NCBI GenBank assembly: GCA_017983775.1
Contig: JAGOAT010000004.1
Span: forward strand, 1-37,354
Reading direction: 5' to 3'
From: Candidatus Saccharibacteria bacterium
GTDB taxonomy: Bacteria > Patescibacteriota > Saccharimonadia > JAGOAT01
DNA: 37,354 bases
Notes under the pieces: model-generated
Told to the model about the DNA's origin: nothing
Databases searched by the model: none
The model's input: the letters and a program-made list of their open reading frames with translations, nothing else
Program-made: the position numbers and the translations under genes
Shown: piece by piece, positions 25,151 through 33,449 of the stretch
Numbering within the stretch: the first letter of the stretch is position 1
Layout of the letters: every line of letters starts with the position of its first letter

Positions 25151-25184
25151 CTTACTCCTAACCTGCTAGTGGGTAATCAAGATT

Positions 25185-25469
25185 TTAACCTTCATTATAG
25201 ATTTTATCAATATTTTTTGCCAATTCATAATCCTTGTCGGTCAATCCACCCTCTGAGTGAGTGATTGAACTGACTTCCAACTCTGCATAATCTATTACCA
25301 GCCTAGGATGATGCCCCATCAATTCAGCCAACTCAGCGATCTCAACACCGAGGCGTATAGAATCTACAAAGTTTTTGGTCTGATAGCTCTTGATCAGACC
25401 GAGCTTCTTATCAATTGCCCACCCTTCGAGCAACTGTCGTTGGCTTGATTGTTTACTTACCTTGATCAT
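25185..25469 (-). CDS. Pterin-4a-carbinolamine dehydratase
   Basis: Recycles 4a-hydroxytetrahydrobiopterin. The protein is 94 aa, the family's size. It has the active-site MGHHPRLVIDYAELEV (H53, H54, P55) and the second His in SSITHSEGGLTDKDYELAK (H71). The start at ATG 25469 is preceded by TATAAT 6 nt away. The longer frame to ATG 25568 has an unrelated N-terminus and is rejected. No aromatic-amino-acid hydroxylase is in the window, so the role is open; many bacteria carry it without one. Confidence 0.9.
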   Translation of the reverse strand: MIKVSKQSSQRQLLEGWAIDKKLGLIKSYQTKNFVDSIRLGVEIAELAELMGHHPRLVIDYAELEVSSITHSEGGLTDKDYELAKNIDKIYNEG

Positions 25470-25475
25470 AGCCCC

Positions 25476-25481
25476 ATTATA
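25476..25481 (-). promoter_or_regulatory. -10 element (TATAAT) for leaderless pterin dehydratase mRNA
   Basis: TATAAT on the minus strand ends 6 nt before ATG 25469. Confidence 0.6.
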
Positions 25482-25647
25482 CCACTGCCGAGTTAGGGAC
25501 TCGAGTACAAGCAACCTTGTACTCATCCAATTAATGATATTATTTAACTCTAGGTAATAAACCCTCAAAATTTCACAGTTATCTAATCTGCTTATGCTTG
25601 CATAGCTAGTAGCTGAGTGCTATAAGTTAGTTAGAATAAAGGAGTAT

Positions 25648-27492
25648 ATGGAAAAACTTCATAAGACTACTAGACGAGATTTTCTAGGAGCAGTTACTGC
25701 CCTAGCGGCTGGCTGTGTAATGCCATTCAATCCTGTAGCTGGGGGCAATCCTAACCCCGAAGTAGCTAGTGCTACCCCCAACGCAGAAGTAGCTAGTGCT
25801 ACCCCCAACGCAATTGGCTTCGGTCCCGAAGGCGGTGCTATTACTCCTCTACCAAGTGTTGGCATCACTAACCCAGGGCTAGTCCGGCGACAAATCGCTA
25901 GCCTGTATCCAAATACCAATCACGCGATCGAGGCAATCACCCAAGGTAAACCTTTGCCAGGGACTGTAGATGTGGCAATCCAATTTGGAAGCGAGGTTGA
26001 CCTGCAATCTGCCGTTGGTAAAGTCCTGATTATCAACCTTACCACCGGGCAACCAGAAGAAGCCAGCCTTAGACTAAGCCTCTTTGACTCAGGAGATCCC
26101 AATCGAGATGACGCTAATAGTAACACTATTCTAATCTCCAGACCTGGTAGATTATATGATCCCAATGCTCAATACTTGATAGTAGCAAAGAAGGGAATTA
26201 AAGATACCCAAGGCAACCCCTTATCACCTAGTGATAATGTTCTTCGGGCTCTTGATCCAGAATTTGGTAGTGGACCATTAAGGGAGTATGGCAATACAGT
26301 ACTTAGTCAACTGGTTGCACGCGGGATTCAACCTAGCGATGTCCTGGCCTTCACCAGCCTTAAGACATCAGATTACAAAACCGAAGCCAGAGCACACTTC
26401 TCAGCATTCGCAGATACTGTCAAGAATCATCTGCCAAATATAGTGATTGGCAAGATCGAAAGACCAAACCACCCAGGACATCCTGGTGCCATTCGAGTCA
26501 GAGGTACTTTTAGTTCTCCCCAGTTTGAAAATCTTAGTTTTGGAGCCAACAATCTCAACAAGTACCCCGAAGCAATCCCATTTATCCTAGATCTACCCAG
26601 CCCCCAGGTAGCATCTAGCCAAGGTGTTGACATCCAGAATACCCCAGTGGTGGTTCTGGCACCTGGGGTTGGTACAGGCAAAGAACTAGCCTTTAGCTAT
26701 AGTACTGTCTTGCTGCCGATGGGAATTGCTACTATCAGCATTGATCCTGCTTATCACGGAGAGCGCGGTAGCCTAACTGATCTAATCAAGCCCGACACAG
26801 CCTACAAAATCTCTCAGATCCTTGCTGGATATGGTCTCGACCTAATCGGTGCTGAAAATGCGATCTTGTCTGACGGATTCAATCAGGTACTCGCAGAAAA
26901 TGGAATAAGTATGCGACTCACTAATAACCCAACCAAAGTTGGACTGGCTGGAATCTCGCTTGGTTCGCAGGCAGCTGGAATTGCTACAGAATATCGCCTT
27001 GGCTCTGGTCCTGTCCTACTAGGCGTCAGTGGCGCTGGAGCTGTCGATACTATTGCTAGAGTCGATAATCCTCTAGGTGTGGCATTTTACAGGCTACTTC
27101 CATCCGATATTACCTCGACTGAAGCAATGGTATCAATTCAGTCCCTGATGTATTTACTGTCCCTCAGAGCAGATGTTTTGGCTGATCCAGATTCTACTCA
27201 AAAAGTTCATCACATAGTATCTCCGCAAGACACAGCGGTCAATTTTGCTACTTTTATCCGTCTGGCAACCGAGCAAGGATTTGATCCATCCCAAGGTTGG
27301 TCTAAGGGCGAAGCTGGTACTCATATTGGCAATCGAGGTACTATTACGGTCATCAATATGCCAAATGCGGATACTAACAATCAGGCTGTTCAACGGATTC
27401 AGGGGGCAATAGCCCATCTAGCGTTCAACCATTCACTAGCTAGGGATGCCGTATATCAAGCCTTTGCTGGATTAAGAGGTGGACAACAATAA
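25648..27492 (+). CDS. Exported alpha/beta-hydrolase (lipase-like), Tat/lipobox signal
   Basis: A 614-aa protein with a twin-arginine motif TTRRDFLG (R9, R10), then ALAAGC, whose C23 fits a lipoprotein lipobox, so it is probably a Tat-exported lipoprotein. A 9-residue tandem repeat (EVASATPNA twice) follows as a linker. A beta-rich N-terminal region precedes the hydrolase: VVVLAPGVGTGKELAF, PAYHGERG (H370 near the oxyanion side) and the nucleophile elbow GISLG (S437). The catalytic His is likely in the C-terminal third (for example GTHIGNRG). It resembles large extracellular bacterial lipases/esterases. AAAGGAG precedes its ATG. Confidence 0.78.
   Translation: MEKLHKTTRRDFLGAVTALAAGCVMPFNPVAGGNPNPEVASATPNAEVASATPNAIGFGPEGGAITPLPSVGITNPGLVRRQIASLYPNTNHAIEAITQGKPLPGTVDVAIQFGSEVDLQSAVGKVLIINLTTGQPEEASLRLSLFDSGDPNRDDANSNTILISRPGRLYDPNAQYLIVAKKGIKDTQGNPLSPSDNVLRALDPEFGSGPLREYGNTVLSQLVARGIQPSDVLAFTSLKTSDYKTEARAHFSAFADTVKNHLPNIVIGKIERPNHPGHPGAIRVRGTFSSPQFENLSFGANNLNKYPEAIPFILDLPSPQVASSQGVDIQNTPVVVLAPGVGTGKELAFSYSTVLLPMGIATISIDPAYHGERGSLTDLIKPDTAYKISQILAGYGLDLIGAENAILSDGFNQVLAENGISMRLTNNPTKVGLAGISLGSQAAGIATEYRLGSGPVLLGVSGAGAVDTIARVDNPLGVAFYRLLPSDITSTEAMVSIQSLMYLLSLRADVLADPDSTQKVHHIVSPQDTAVNFATFIRLATEQGFDPSQGWSKGEAGTHIGNRGTITVINMPNADTNNQAVQRIQGAIAHLAFNHSLARDAVYQAFAGLRGGQQ
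25759..25812 (+). repeat. Perfect 27-bp tandem duplication in the hydrolase linker
   Basis: Two identical 27-base copies (25759-25785 and 25786-25812) encode EVASATPNA twice, directly after the lipobox. They keep the frame, so copy number could change linker length without breaking the protein. Confidence 0.9.
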
Positions 27493-27494
27493 CT

Positions 27495-27740
27495 CTACAG
27501 GAACCAATAATTGATAAACCCTATCCCAACTATAATAGACATCCCCACAGAGGCTATTAGGATTCCGATCTGATTAGCCTCTCTATAACTCTTCCAAGAG
27601 GAATATAACCAAAAAGGTTGTGACAATAAGGCTAGTATATAGCCAAAGCTAGGATACTTTAAGGCAATCGCCAATTGACCCCCAAGCGTAAACCCTGGCA
27701 AGGCTATCTGATTGAACTTATCAAGAAATTTACTCTTCAT
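27495..27740 (-). CDS. Small membrane protein next to tRNA-Ser
   Basis: An 81-aa protein from ATG 27740. It has a polar start (MKSKFLDKFNQ) and two hydrophobic segments (LALLSQPFWLYSSW and ILIASVGMSIIVGIGFINYW) linked by KSYREANQIG. A longer frame to 27833 is an artefact of reading through the tRNA gene. No Shine-Dalgarno sequence is seen, and the ATG is only 9 bases past the tRNA 3' end, so it is probably made from the same transcript after tRNA processing. No family is assigned. Confidence 0.55.
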   Translation of the reverse strand: MKSKFLDKFNQIALPGFTLGGQLAIALKYPSFGYILALLSQPFWLYSSWKSYREANQIGILIASVGMSIIVGIGFINYWFL

Positions 27741-27746
27741 GCTTCT

Positions 27747-27839
<93 letters not shown>

Positions 27840-27855
27840 AGCAGGTAAGATTATA

Positions 27856-27889
27856 CCACATTATTCCCCCAAAAAATCCCCCACTTGAT
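27856..27889 (+). repeat. Left 34-bp direct repeat of the kinase/ART cassette
   Basis: It is identical over 34 bases to 30666-30699. The right copy encodes the last nine codons of the ABC transporter gene plus its stop and 5 bases after. This left copy is cut off from the gene, just downstream of tRNA-Ser. Confidence 0.95.
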
Positions 27890-28057
27890 TCCCAAAAGTG
27901 ATTTATATATACTCAGCTATTCTATATTTACAAGCGAATCAACCTATGCTTTAATGTAGATATTACAAAAATAAAAACATATGAAGATTAGTTCAATATT
28001 AGATACCCACAATCAAGATAGATCGAATCTACTGACTAATCTAGGGACTTATTAATA

Positions 28058-30262
28058 ATGGAGGTTGTGACTCAAGCACCCCCAGTAAAGAGCCAGGAAA
28101 TGGCCTGTATACCTAACGAGTATGTCCAGATAGGTCCCCAAGATGGCTGGTATGAGCATCCATACAGCAAGGAGCAATTCTACCTAAAATTTTATGAAGA
28201 TCCCGACCAAGCAAGGATAGAATTTATAACAAATGCAATCTACGAAAAACTTGGCATTAAAGCTGCGAGATCGAAGCTAGTAGAAGTTAACGGACATCTA
28301 GCTATAGCATCTTTGAAAATTCCTGACTCACGGGCTGTATACTTAGAGGATTTTGGTGCTAACCATGAAGTTGGAGACTGTTTTGTAGTTGACGCCTTTC
28401 TTGGCAATTGGGATGTTGTTGGTCAGAATTACGAAAACATTATTAAAGGGAGGGATGGGTTGTACCGCATAAACAATGGTGGCTCCCTAGTGTTTCGTGC
28501 TCAGGGTGGCAGAAAAACATTCAATTCATATGACATTCCTGAGTTAGAAACCATGCGAAATCCACTCTATCCAGCAGGACAAGTGTTCCAAGGAATTACA
28601 GAACAAGAAATGGCTAGACAAGCTAAGCTACTTCTAGAAAGGTTAGACAAAGATGCAATACTCTCTATCATAAGAGAATCTGGATTATCTGGTGATATTG
28701 CCAAAGAAGTAACCAGTGGGTTAGTTGGTCGGCTTGAGGTTATCAGAAATCGATTCAAAATTAGTTCGAACTATACAAATGGAATGAGTTCAAGCTTAGG
28801 TGAAGCATTAGAAAGACTAGAGACTAGCAGTAGAGAATCATCCAATTCTCTCTTCAGAAATATTCAGACAGTAATATGTGATCACAATCATATTGAAGGT
28901 CAACAAATTAATATTGTAGACAGAAGAGATCTTGGTAATATTGGTATTAACTTCAAACTAACACACGCTCAGTTTAATAAGATAATAGAAGCTCTTAATA
29001 GTATTTATGCACATGAACATCCATTAGTAAGGGTAGACGAAATCTCTTACCGCTCACTCGATAATAAACATCTAACTGTATCAGAAGCTTATTTAATAGA
29101 ATATAAAGGAGTCAAAATAAGAGTAGCTCAACCAGAACGTAATGGTGAGGTAGTTCGTTCAGTAATTGGCTTAGTTGATATTGAGATACCTTGTACTGAA
29201 GAACGAAACCTGAATGACCTAAAACTCGAAGAAGTGGTCAATGAAGTATTAAACATTTTGGGAGTTGCTGATGGTCTAACCCCCCCGACCCTCGAAGCTA
29301 TAAGAGAATATTGCATTGCAAGATATTGTTGGCACCACAAAAAATCTTATCCCGAACTAACCCCAGATGAACTAACTGAGATTGCATTTTTAGAAAGATA
29401 TGAAGTCTTTCCTGGTTATTCCACACTCGTTTCCCCAGAAAAACATCTAGAATACATGTCTAGGCATGGCGAATTTGCTTCTTTCCATCGTGTACCGACC
29501 CCAGATCGAATAATCCAGATAGTGAAATCTGGTGGCTTAATGTCTAGCACCGAACGCTTTCGGAGAGGAGCAGCCATAAATGGCATGTCTAGTATATCAG
29601 ACATAAATTCCGGCAGTGCAGATAGTGTATTCACTCGTACGATTACCAAGAATTCTAAACTCCCAGAAGACGCATCCTTTCCTGATGGGTATTACATTAT
29701 ATTTAACCCTGATCTGTATAATAGGACCGATTGGTACGCCTACCCCTGGGATAAGTTCGGCAGTACTGAAAGATCAGAATTTGATAACCGTATAACTCCA
29801 GACCAGATATTAGAAGCCTCTAAAGAACCATATAACTATACCAATGAGCAAATGTTTCGCACTGGAATATCCACTAGCTCCTTTGAGGCAATTGCCTGTA
29901 GTAGCTTACCCGGTATTAAACAGATCCTTGCTGATAACTTAGAGCTTTCCGCGGAACAAATTGACCTGGTATGGGCTGTAGGTCCCCAAAAAGTAATAGA
30001 ACTGCTTGATATATCCAATATTGAGTACATAAATGGCATGCCTGCAATTGATTTTCTCTACAAAGATCCACGAATGAATATGATTGGAAGTTTTTTAAGA
30101 TCTGGAATTACAGAAGTCAACGGGAAACCAGTGGCTCAATTTGTAATTGAAGTCGAAACACTAAAGGGTTTTGTAGATATAGCAAATGGTAGAAAACCCG
30201 GCCCGAAGCCTCTTCCTAGGACTAGTGTCCATACTGACCCATCAAATGTAGACTTAGTTTAA
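28058..30262 (+). CDS. Kinase-like / ADP-ribosyltransferase-like two-domain protein
   Basis: A 734-aa protein. The N-terminal 250 residues resemble bacterial kinase-fold proteins (HipA/PI3K-like): YLKFY (K44), GNWDVVGQNYENI (N117, D119, N124, N127), then RINNGG (137-142) where R-I-D-N-G-G is usual. The metal-binding Asp is thus replaced by Asn139. Around 477-600 are FHRVPTPDRIIQIVKSGGLM, SSTERF, GMSSISDINSGSADSVFTR and YYIIFNP, which resemble an ADP-ribosyltransferase-like fold. No signal peptide is seen. Both domain calls are by eye. With the 121-aa gene it fills a cassette bounded by 34-bp direct repeats. Confidence 0.55.
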   Translation: MEVVTQAPPVKSQEMACIPNEYVQIGPQDGWYEHPYSKEQFYLKFYEDPDQARIEFITNAIYEKLGIKAARSKLVEVNGHLAIASLKIPDSRAVYLEDFGANHEVGDCFVVDAFLGNWDVVGQNYENIIKGRDGLYRINNGGSLVFRAQGGRKTFNSYDIPELETMRNPLYPAGQVFQGITEQEMARQAKLLLERLDKDAILSIIRESGLSGDIAKEVTSGLVGRLEVIRNRFKISSNYTNGMSSSLGEALERLETSSRESSNSLFRNIQTVICDHNHIEGQQINIVDRRDLGNIGINFKLTHAQFNKIIEALNSIYAHEHPLVRVDEISYRSLDNKHLTVSEAYLIEYKGVKIRVAQPERNGEVVRSVIGLVDIEIPCTEERNLNDLKLEEVVNEVLNILGVADGLTPPTLEAIREYCIARYCWHHKKSYPELTPDELTEIAFLERYEVFPGYSTLVSPEKHLEYMSRHGEFASFHRVPTPDRIIQIVKSGGLMSSTERFRRGAAINGMSSISDINSGSADSVFTRTITKNSKLPEDASFPDGYYIIFNPDLYNRTDWYAYPWDKFGSTERSEFDNRITPDQILEASKEPYNYTNEQMFRTGISTSSFEAIACSSLPGIKQILADNLELSAEQIDLVWAVGPQKVIELLDISNIEYINGMPAIDFLYKDPRMNMIGSFLRSGITEVNGKPVAQFVIEVETLKGFVDIANGRKPGPKPLPRTSVHTDPSNVDLV

Positions 30263-30297
30263 ATCTAACGTAATAATAGGAAGTAGGAGAAATAAAA

Positions 30298-30663
30298 ATG
30301 CAACCAAAAGAATTCTTTTCAGATCGAGAAATACTACTACCCTTATCCGTTTATTTTATACAATCATATACGGATACCACTGTATTGGTGGGAATTGATG
30401 TCAAATATACATGTACTCGTATATCGTGGTTTGATACCGTAAAAGAACGTAGCATGACTATTAAACGAGTAATTAGTAATCGCCCTGAAGATTTTAAATT
30501 CCAAAGATCCGAAAAAGAAGGGGGTGGTATTTATCACCTTACTCCGATGACTCTAGAGACTTATTATGAATCAGTGAAGCCTCACCTGGCTGGAGGTGCG
30601 GATTTTACCGATCAAACGTCGATGATATCTGCTTTCTTGACAACAAAAGATAACTTCTGGTAA
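30298..30663 (+). CDS. 121-aa partner of the kinase/ART protein
   Basis: A 121-aa protein with a strong ribosome binding site (GTAGGAG) and 35 bases between it and the stop of the kinase/ART gene. It is compact and beta-rich (EILLPLSVYFIQSYTDTTVL, then VLVGIDVKYTCTRISWFD), with a helical end (MTLETYYESVKPHLAGG). No family is recognised. Its stop lies 2 bases before the right direct repeat. By position it could be an immunity or accessory protein; the sequence does not show this directly. Confidence 0.6.
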   Translation: MQPKEFFSDREILLPLSVYFIQSYTDTTVLVGIDVKYTCTRISWFDTVKERSMTIKRVISNRPEDFKFQRSEKEGGGIYHLTPMTLETYYESVKPHLAGGADFTDQTSMISAFLTTKDNFW

Positions 30664-30665
30664 TG

Positions 30666-30699
30666 CCACATTATTCCCCCAAAAAATCCCCCACTTGAT
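30666..30699 (+). repeat. Right 34-bp direct repeat of the kinase/ART cassette (3' end of ABC transporter gene)
   Basis: Identical to 27856-27889. It carries the TAA and the last nine codons of the exporter gene, so the gene remains whole on this side. Confidence 0.95.
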
Positions 30700-32488
30700 G
30701 ACTCCAGAGGTCAGCATACTTACCCTTCCTAGCGATTAGTTGATCATGACTACCCTCCTCAATAATCTCGCCAGAATCAATGTAAATGATTCGATCCATC
30801 TGTTTAATAGTGCTCAACCTATGAGCAATCACTACCGTAGTCCTATTTTTCATCAATCTAATCAATGATTCTGATATATATTTCTCACTCTTACTATCCA
30901 ATGCAGATGTGGCTTCATCCAGTAGTAAGATTGGTGAATCTATCAACATCGCTCTGGCTATTGCTACTCTTTGCCTTTGACCACCAGATAATTTTAGACC
31001 CCTTTCTCCGACCATCGAATCATATCCATCTTGAAAATTGCGAATGAAATTGTCAGCATGAGCTAGCTTTGATACTTCTACCACTTGTCGATCATTGACC
31101 TCCCGATTGCCATATCTGATATTATCACTCAAGCTACGATGAAATAGTGAAGTATCCTGAGGAACATAAGCAATACTTTGACGCAAATATTCCTGCCGAT
31201 AGTCCCGAACATCAACCCCATCAACCTTAATCGACCCCGAATCAATATCATAAAATCTCTGGATCAATTTAATGACGGTGCTTTTACCACCTCCGCTCGG
31301 ACCGACTAGGCCCACTTTCTCACCCGGCTTAATCAATAGACTAAAATCACTAAATATAGACTCTTGCTCTCCATTATAGCTAAATCCAACTTTGCTAAAC
31401 TCGATTTTACCCCTACTAACGCCTTCACTCAAGGCTCCTTCTTTATCTAAGATGTCAGGAACAAGATCAATTACTTCAAGCATCTCCCAGGATTCATGCA
31501 GGGCTTGCTCTATACCTTCTATCAACTTCCCCAAGTCCCACAGATCAGAAAATACCCTTCTGAAATAAAATTGCATTAAAATCGCCATTGCCAAGCTCAA
31601 GCTACCTCGGGATACTGCTACAACTGTTAGATACAATACCAATGTCTCAAACAACGAAAGACCTATCACCTGAATAAATCTTAATATATTACTTCTCTTC
31701 CAATACCCCAAATAAGCTGTCAGCTGTCTATCCACTACTCTAGCAAACCTCCGCTCTTCATATTCACTACTGCCAAAAGCCTTAATAGTCAAAGCATTTG
31801 TCAGATTGTCGGATAATATACCAGTAGTGATTGTGTCTTCTTCGATCACCTTATCAGCATAGCCAGAACTACTCCTGTATAGATAGACCATAATTACTGA
31901 AAAAACCATTACCCATATCGCAAATACTACCCCAATAGTCAGTGAGGCAAATGCAACCACAACCGCAGCCGAGACAATCCTGGTCATCATACTCAATATA
32001 TTAAACACAAATTCCTTATAGATGACTCGATAGTTTTTGAAAAATCGCTTATACCTATTGACCAAAGAACCTGCAAACTGATCTGTGAAGAATTGATAAC
32101 TCTGAGCTATCAACTTGTCAAAGCTATCCTGCGACAAACTTTTTGAAACCCGAACCACCAATCTATCTGAAACAAACTCAGCAATCCTCCATAGAAAATT
32201 TAAACTCATCTGAATAACTAATATCAAAATTACCATCTTAATTGATTGATAATAAATCGTACTAGCACCTTGGCCTTCCAGCAACACCAAATTATCAAGT
32301 ACTTTTGCAATCAGATAGGGATTCAGAGTATTAGATAAAAGTGTTGCTGATACTACCATCAGTATTACCAAGACTCCAGATCTCCAATGTGGTGCTGCAT
32401 ACTTCCAATATGTTTTTAGTACTATCAGATACTTAGCATTACCTGATTGACTATTTTTGACCTTTGGCACTATTCTCTCCTTTTTCAT
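30671..32488 (-). CDS. ABC exporter, fused permease-ATPase
   Basis: A 605-aa half-transporter that works as a dimer to export lipids, peptides or drugs. It has six N-terminal membrane helices and a C-terminal ATPase. The ATPase has Walker A GPSGGGKST (near 395-403), Q-loop, signature LSGGQRQRVAIARA (near 498), Walker B ILLLDEATSALD and the H-loop in IAHRLST. The substrate cannot be inferred. The last nine codons and stop are part of the 34-bp repeat that also occurs at 27856-27889, so an insertion into its 3' end left the reading frame intact. Confidence 0.94.
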   Translation of the reverse strand: MKKERIVPKVKNSQSGNAKYLIVLKTYWKYAAPHWRSGVLVILMVVSATLLSNTLNPYLIAKVLDNLVLLEGQGASTIYYQSIKMVILILVIQMSLNFLWRIAEFVSDRLVVRVSKSLSQDSFDKLIAQSYQFFTDQFAGSLVNRYKRFFKNYRVIYKEFVFNILSMMTRIVSAAVVVAFASLTIGVVFAIWVMVFSVIMVYLYRSSSGYADKVIEEDTITTGILSDNLTNALTIKAFGSSEYEERRFARVVDRQLTAYLGYWKRSNILRFIQVIGLSLFETLVLYLTVVAVSRGSLSLAMAILMQFYFRRVFSDLWDLGKLIEGIEQALHESWEMLEVIDLVPDILDKEGALSEGVSRGKIEFSKVGFSYNGEQESIFSDFSLLIKPGEKVGLVGPSGGGKSTVIKLIQRFYDIDSGSIKVDGVDVRDYRQEYLRQSIAYVPQDTSLFHRSLSDNIRYGNREVNDRQVVEVSKLAHADNFIRNFQDGYDSMVGERGLKLSGGQRQRVAIARAMLIDSPILLLDEATSALDSKSEKYISESLIRLMKNRTTVVIAHRLSTIKQMDRIIYIDSGEIIEEGSHDQLIARKGKYADLWSHQVGDFLGE

Positions 32489-32544
32489 AAATTAAACACT
32501 TTAAAAATAAAGCAGACCTCAATAACTACAAAAGTGAGCTAAAT

Positions 32545-32838
32545 TTATAGCTTATAAACAAATTTCTGCGAGCTACTAGGCTCCTTGTCCGTCCGGTGGA
32601 TACATCCAGCCCAGCAACATGGTCGACGCTTGCCTTCCTCTAGTTCTTCGATAGTTCGCCGTATCCTCTTAGCACGAGTCTGTTCTTGTTTGGCATTCTC
32701 TACCCAACAAATAAACTCGTTCCTAGCCAATGGAGTTAATCCTTGCCAGATATCTACTACTGTACTTGAATCCAATGCCTTGGCCAAGTCTTCTGGCATC
32801 TGATGGACTACTCCTCCAGATAGATCTGTGTGCTTCAT
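32545..32838 (-). CDS. YdeI/OmpD-associated-like protein
   Basis: A 97-aa protein with MPEDLAKALDSS, then WQGLTPLARNEFICWVENAK and QEQTRAKRIRRTIEELEEGK. This is the pattern of the YdeI (OmpD-associated) family, whose members have been linked to stress or peptide resistance. The C-terminus (RRPCCWAGCIHR) is Cys-rich. It starts at ATG 32838, with TATAAT 6 nt before it. Confidence 0.85.
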   Translation of the reverse strand: MKHTDLSGGVVHQMPEDLAKALDSSTVVDIWQGLTPLARNEFICWVENAKQEQTRAKRIRRTIEELEEGKRRPCCWAGCIHRTDKEPSSSQKFVYKL

Positions 32839-32844
32839 AACTTG

Positions 32845-32850
32845 ATTATA
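32845..32850 (-). promoter_or_regulatory. -10 element (TATAAT) for leaderless YdeI-like mRNA
   Basis: TATAAT on the minus strand ends 6 nt before ATG 32838. Confidence 0.6.
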
Positions 32851-32991
32851 CCAGGGTATCTACATAAAAACACCCAACCATAAAATACCACCCCCAATGC
32901 GACTAACAGTAAATCTCTGCTACTCTCACCCTAGCATGATCAGGGTCTTGTCCTCTTCCGAAGATCAAAACCGTCCCCTATCCCCTAATTC

Positions 32992-33150
32992 CTATCTCTC
33001 TTCAGTCAATAAACCAAATTTACCTAATACCCATCGAGCAAACCTTGTGAACCTGGACTTCCTGCCAGGAACTTTCTCTCCTTTACCAGAAGCCTTCAGT
33101 GCATCCATCTGATGTTTAAAACCAGTAACGGTGTCTGGATCCTTTCCCAT
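32992..33150 (-). CDS. 52-residue basic protein next to tRNA-Glu
   Basis: ATG 33150 is preceded by GAGG at good spacing, and the frame runs 52 codons to TAG 32992-32994. The peptide is highly basic (KGEKVPGRKSRFTRFARWVL, then GKFGLLTEER) with no membrane segment, and begins MGKDPDTVTGFKH. It could be nucleic-acid binding. No family is recognised. It lies 26 bases downstream of the tRNA-Glu 3' end and probably shares its transcript. Bases 32851-32991 show nothing more. Confidence 0.45.
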   Translation of the reverse strand: MGKDPDTVTGFKHQMDALKASGKGEKVPGRKSRFTRFARWVLGKFGLLTEER

Positions 33151-33175
33151 TTCTTAACCTCTATATGATAGATTA

Positions 33176-33252
33176 TGGTGACCCCAGCGGGATTCGAACC
33201 CGCGATTTCCGGGATGAAAACCCGGCGTCCTAGGCCTCTAGACGATGGGGCC
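33176..33252 (-). tRNA. tRNA-Glu (UUC), CCA encoded
   Basis: A minus-strand cloverleaf beginning GGCCCCATCGTCTAGAGG, anticodon stem-loop CCGGG-TTTTCAT-CCCGG (anticodon TTC) and T arm with GGTTCGAATCC. The acceptor end pairs back to the 5' end, with discriminator A and encoded CCA. Confidence 0.97.
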
Positions 33253-33344
33253 AAGTCTAGGAAAAATTAATTTCCACCTGACAATCTTATCAAATCCACC
33301 AGAAAATAACAAGCGAAATCCATCCGTTCCCCCAACCCCCTCTA

Positions 33345-33404
33345 CGAGGTCTGACCTCGTTTTTGACCACTCTAACAGATATAAAATTTCGAGGTCTAAC
33401 CTTG
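33345..33404 (+). repeat. Bipartite REP-like unit 7
   Basis: Palindromes at 33345-33359 (CGAGGTCTGACCTCG) and 33390-33404, with starts 45 bp apart and AACAGAT on the plus strand. It lies between tRNA-Glu and the end of the membrane-anchored gene. Confidence 0.9.
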
Positions 33405-33449
33405 AAATGGCAGAAGTAACTCAATTAAAGACTTACTACATCAACCAGC

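Noticed and set aside
27856-30699. Transposon with target-site duplication
   Set aside because: A 34-bp duplication is far longer than a transposase target duplication, there are no terminal inverted repeats, and no transposase is inside.
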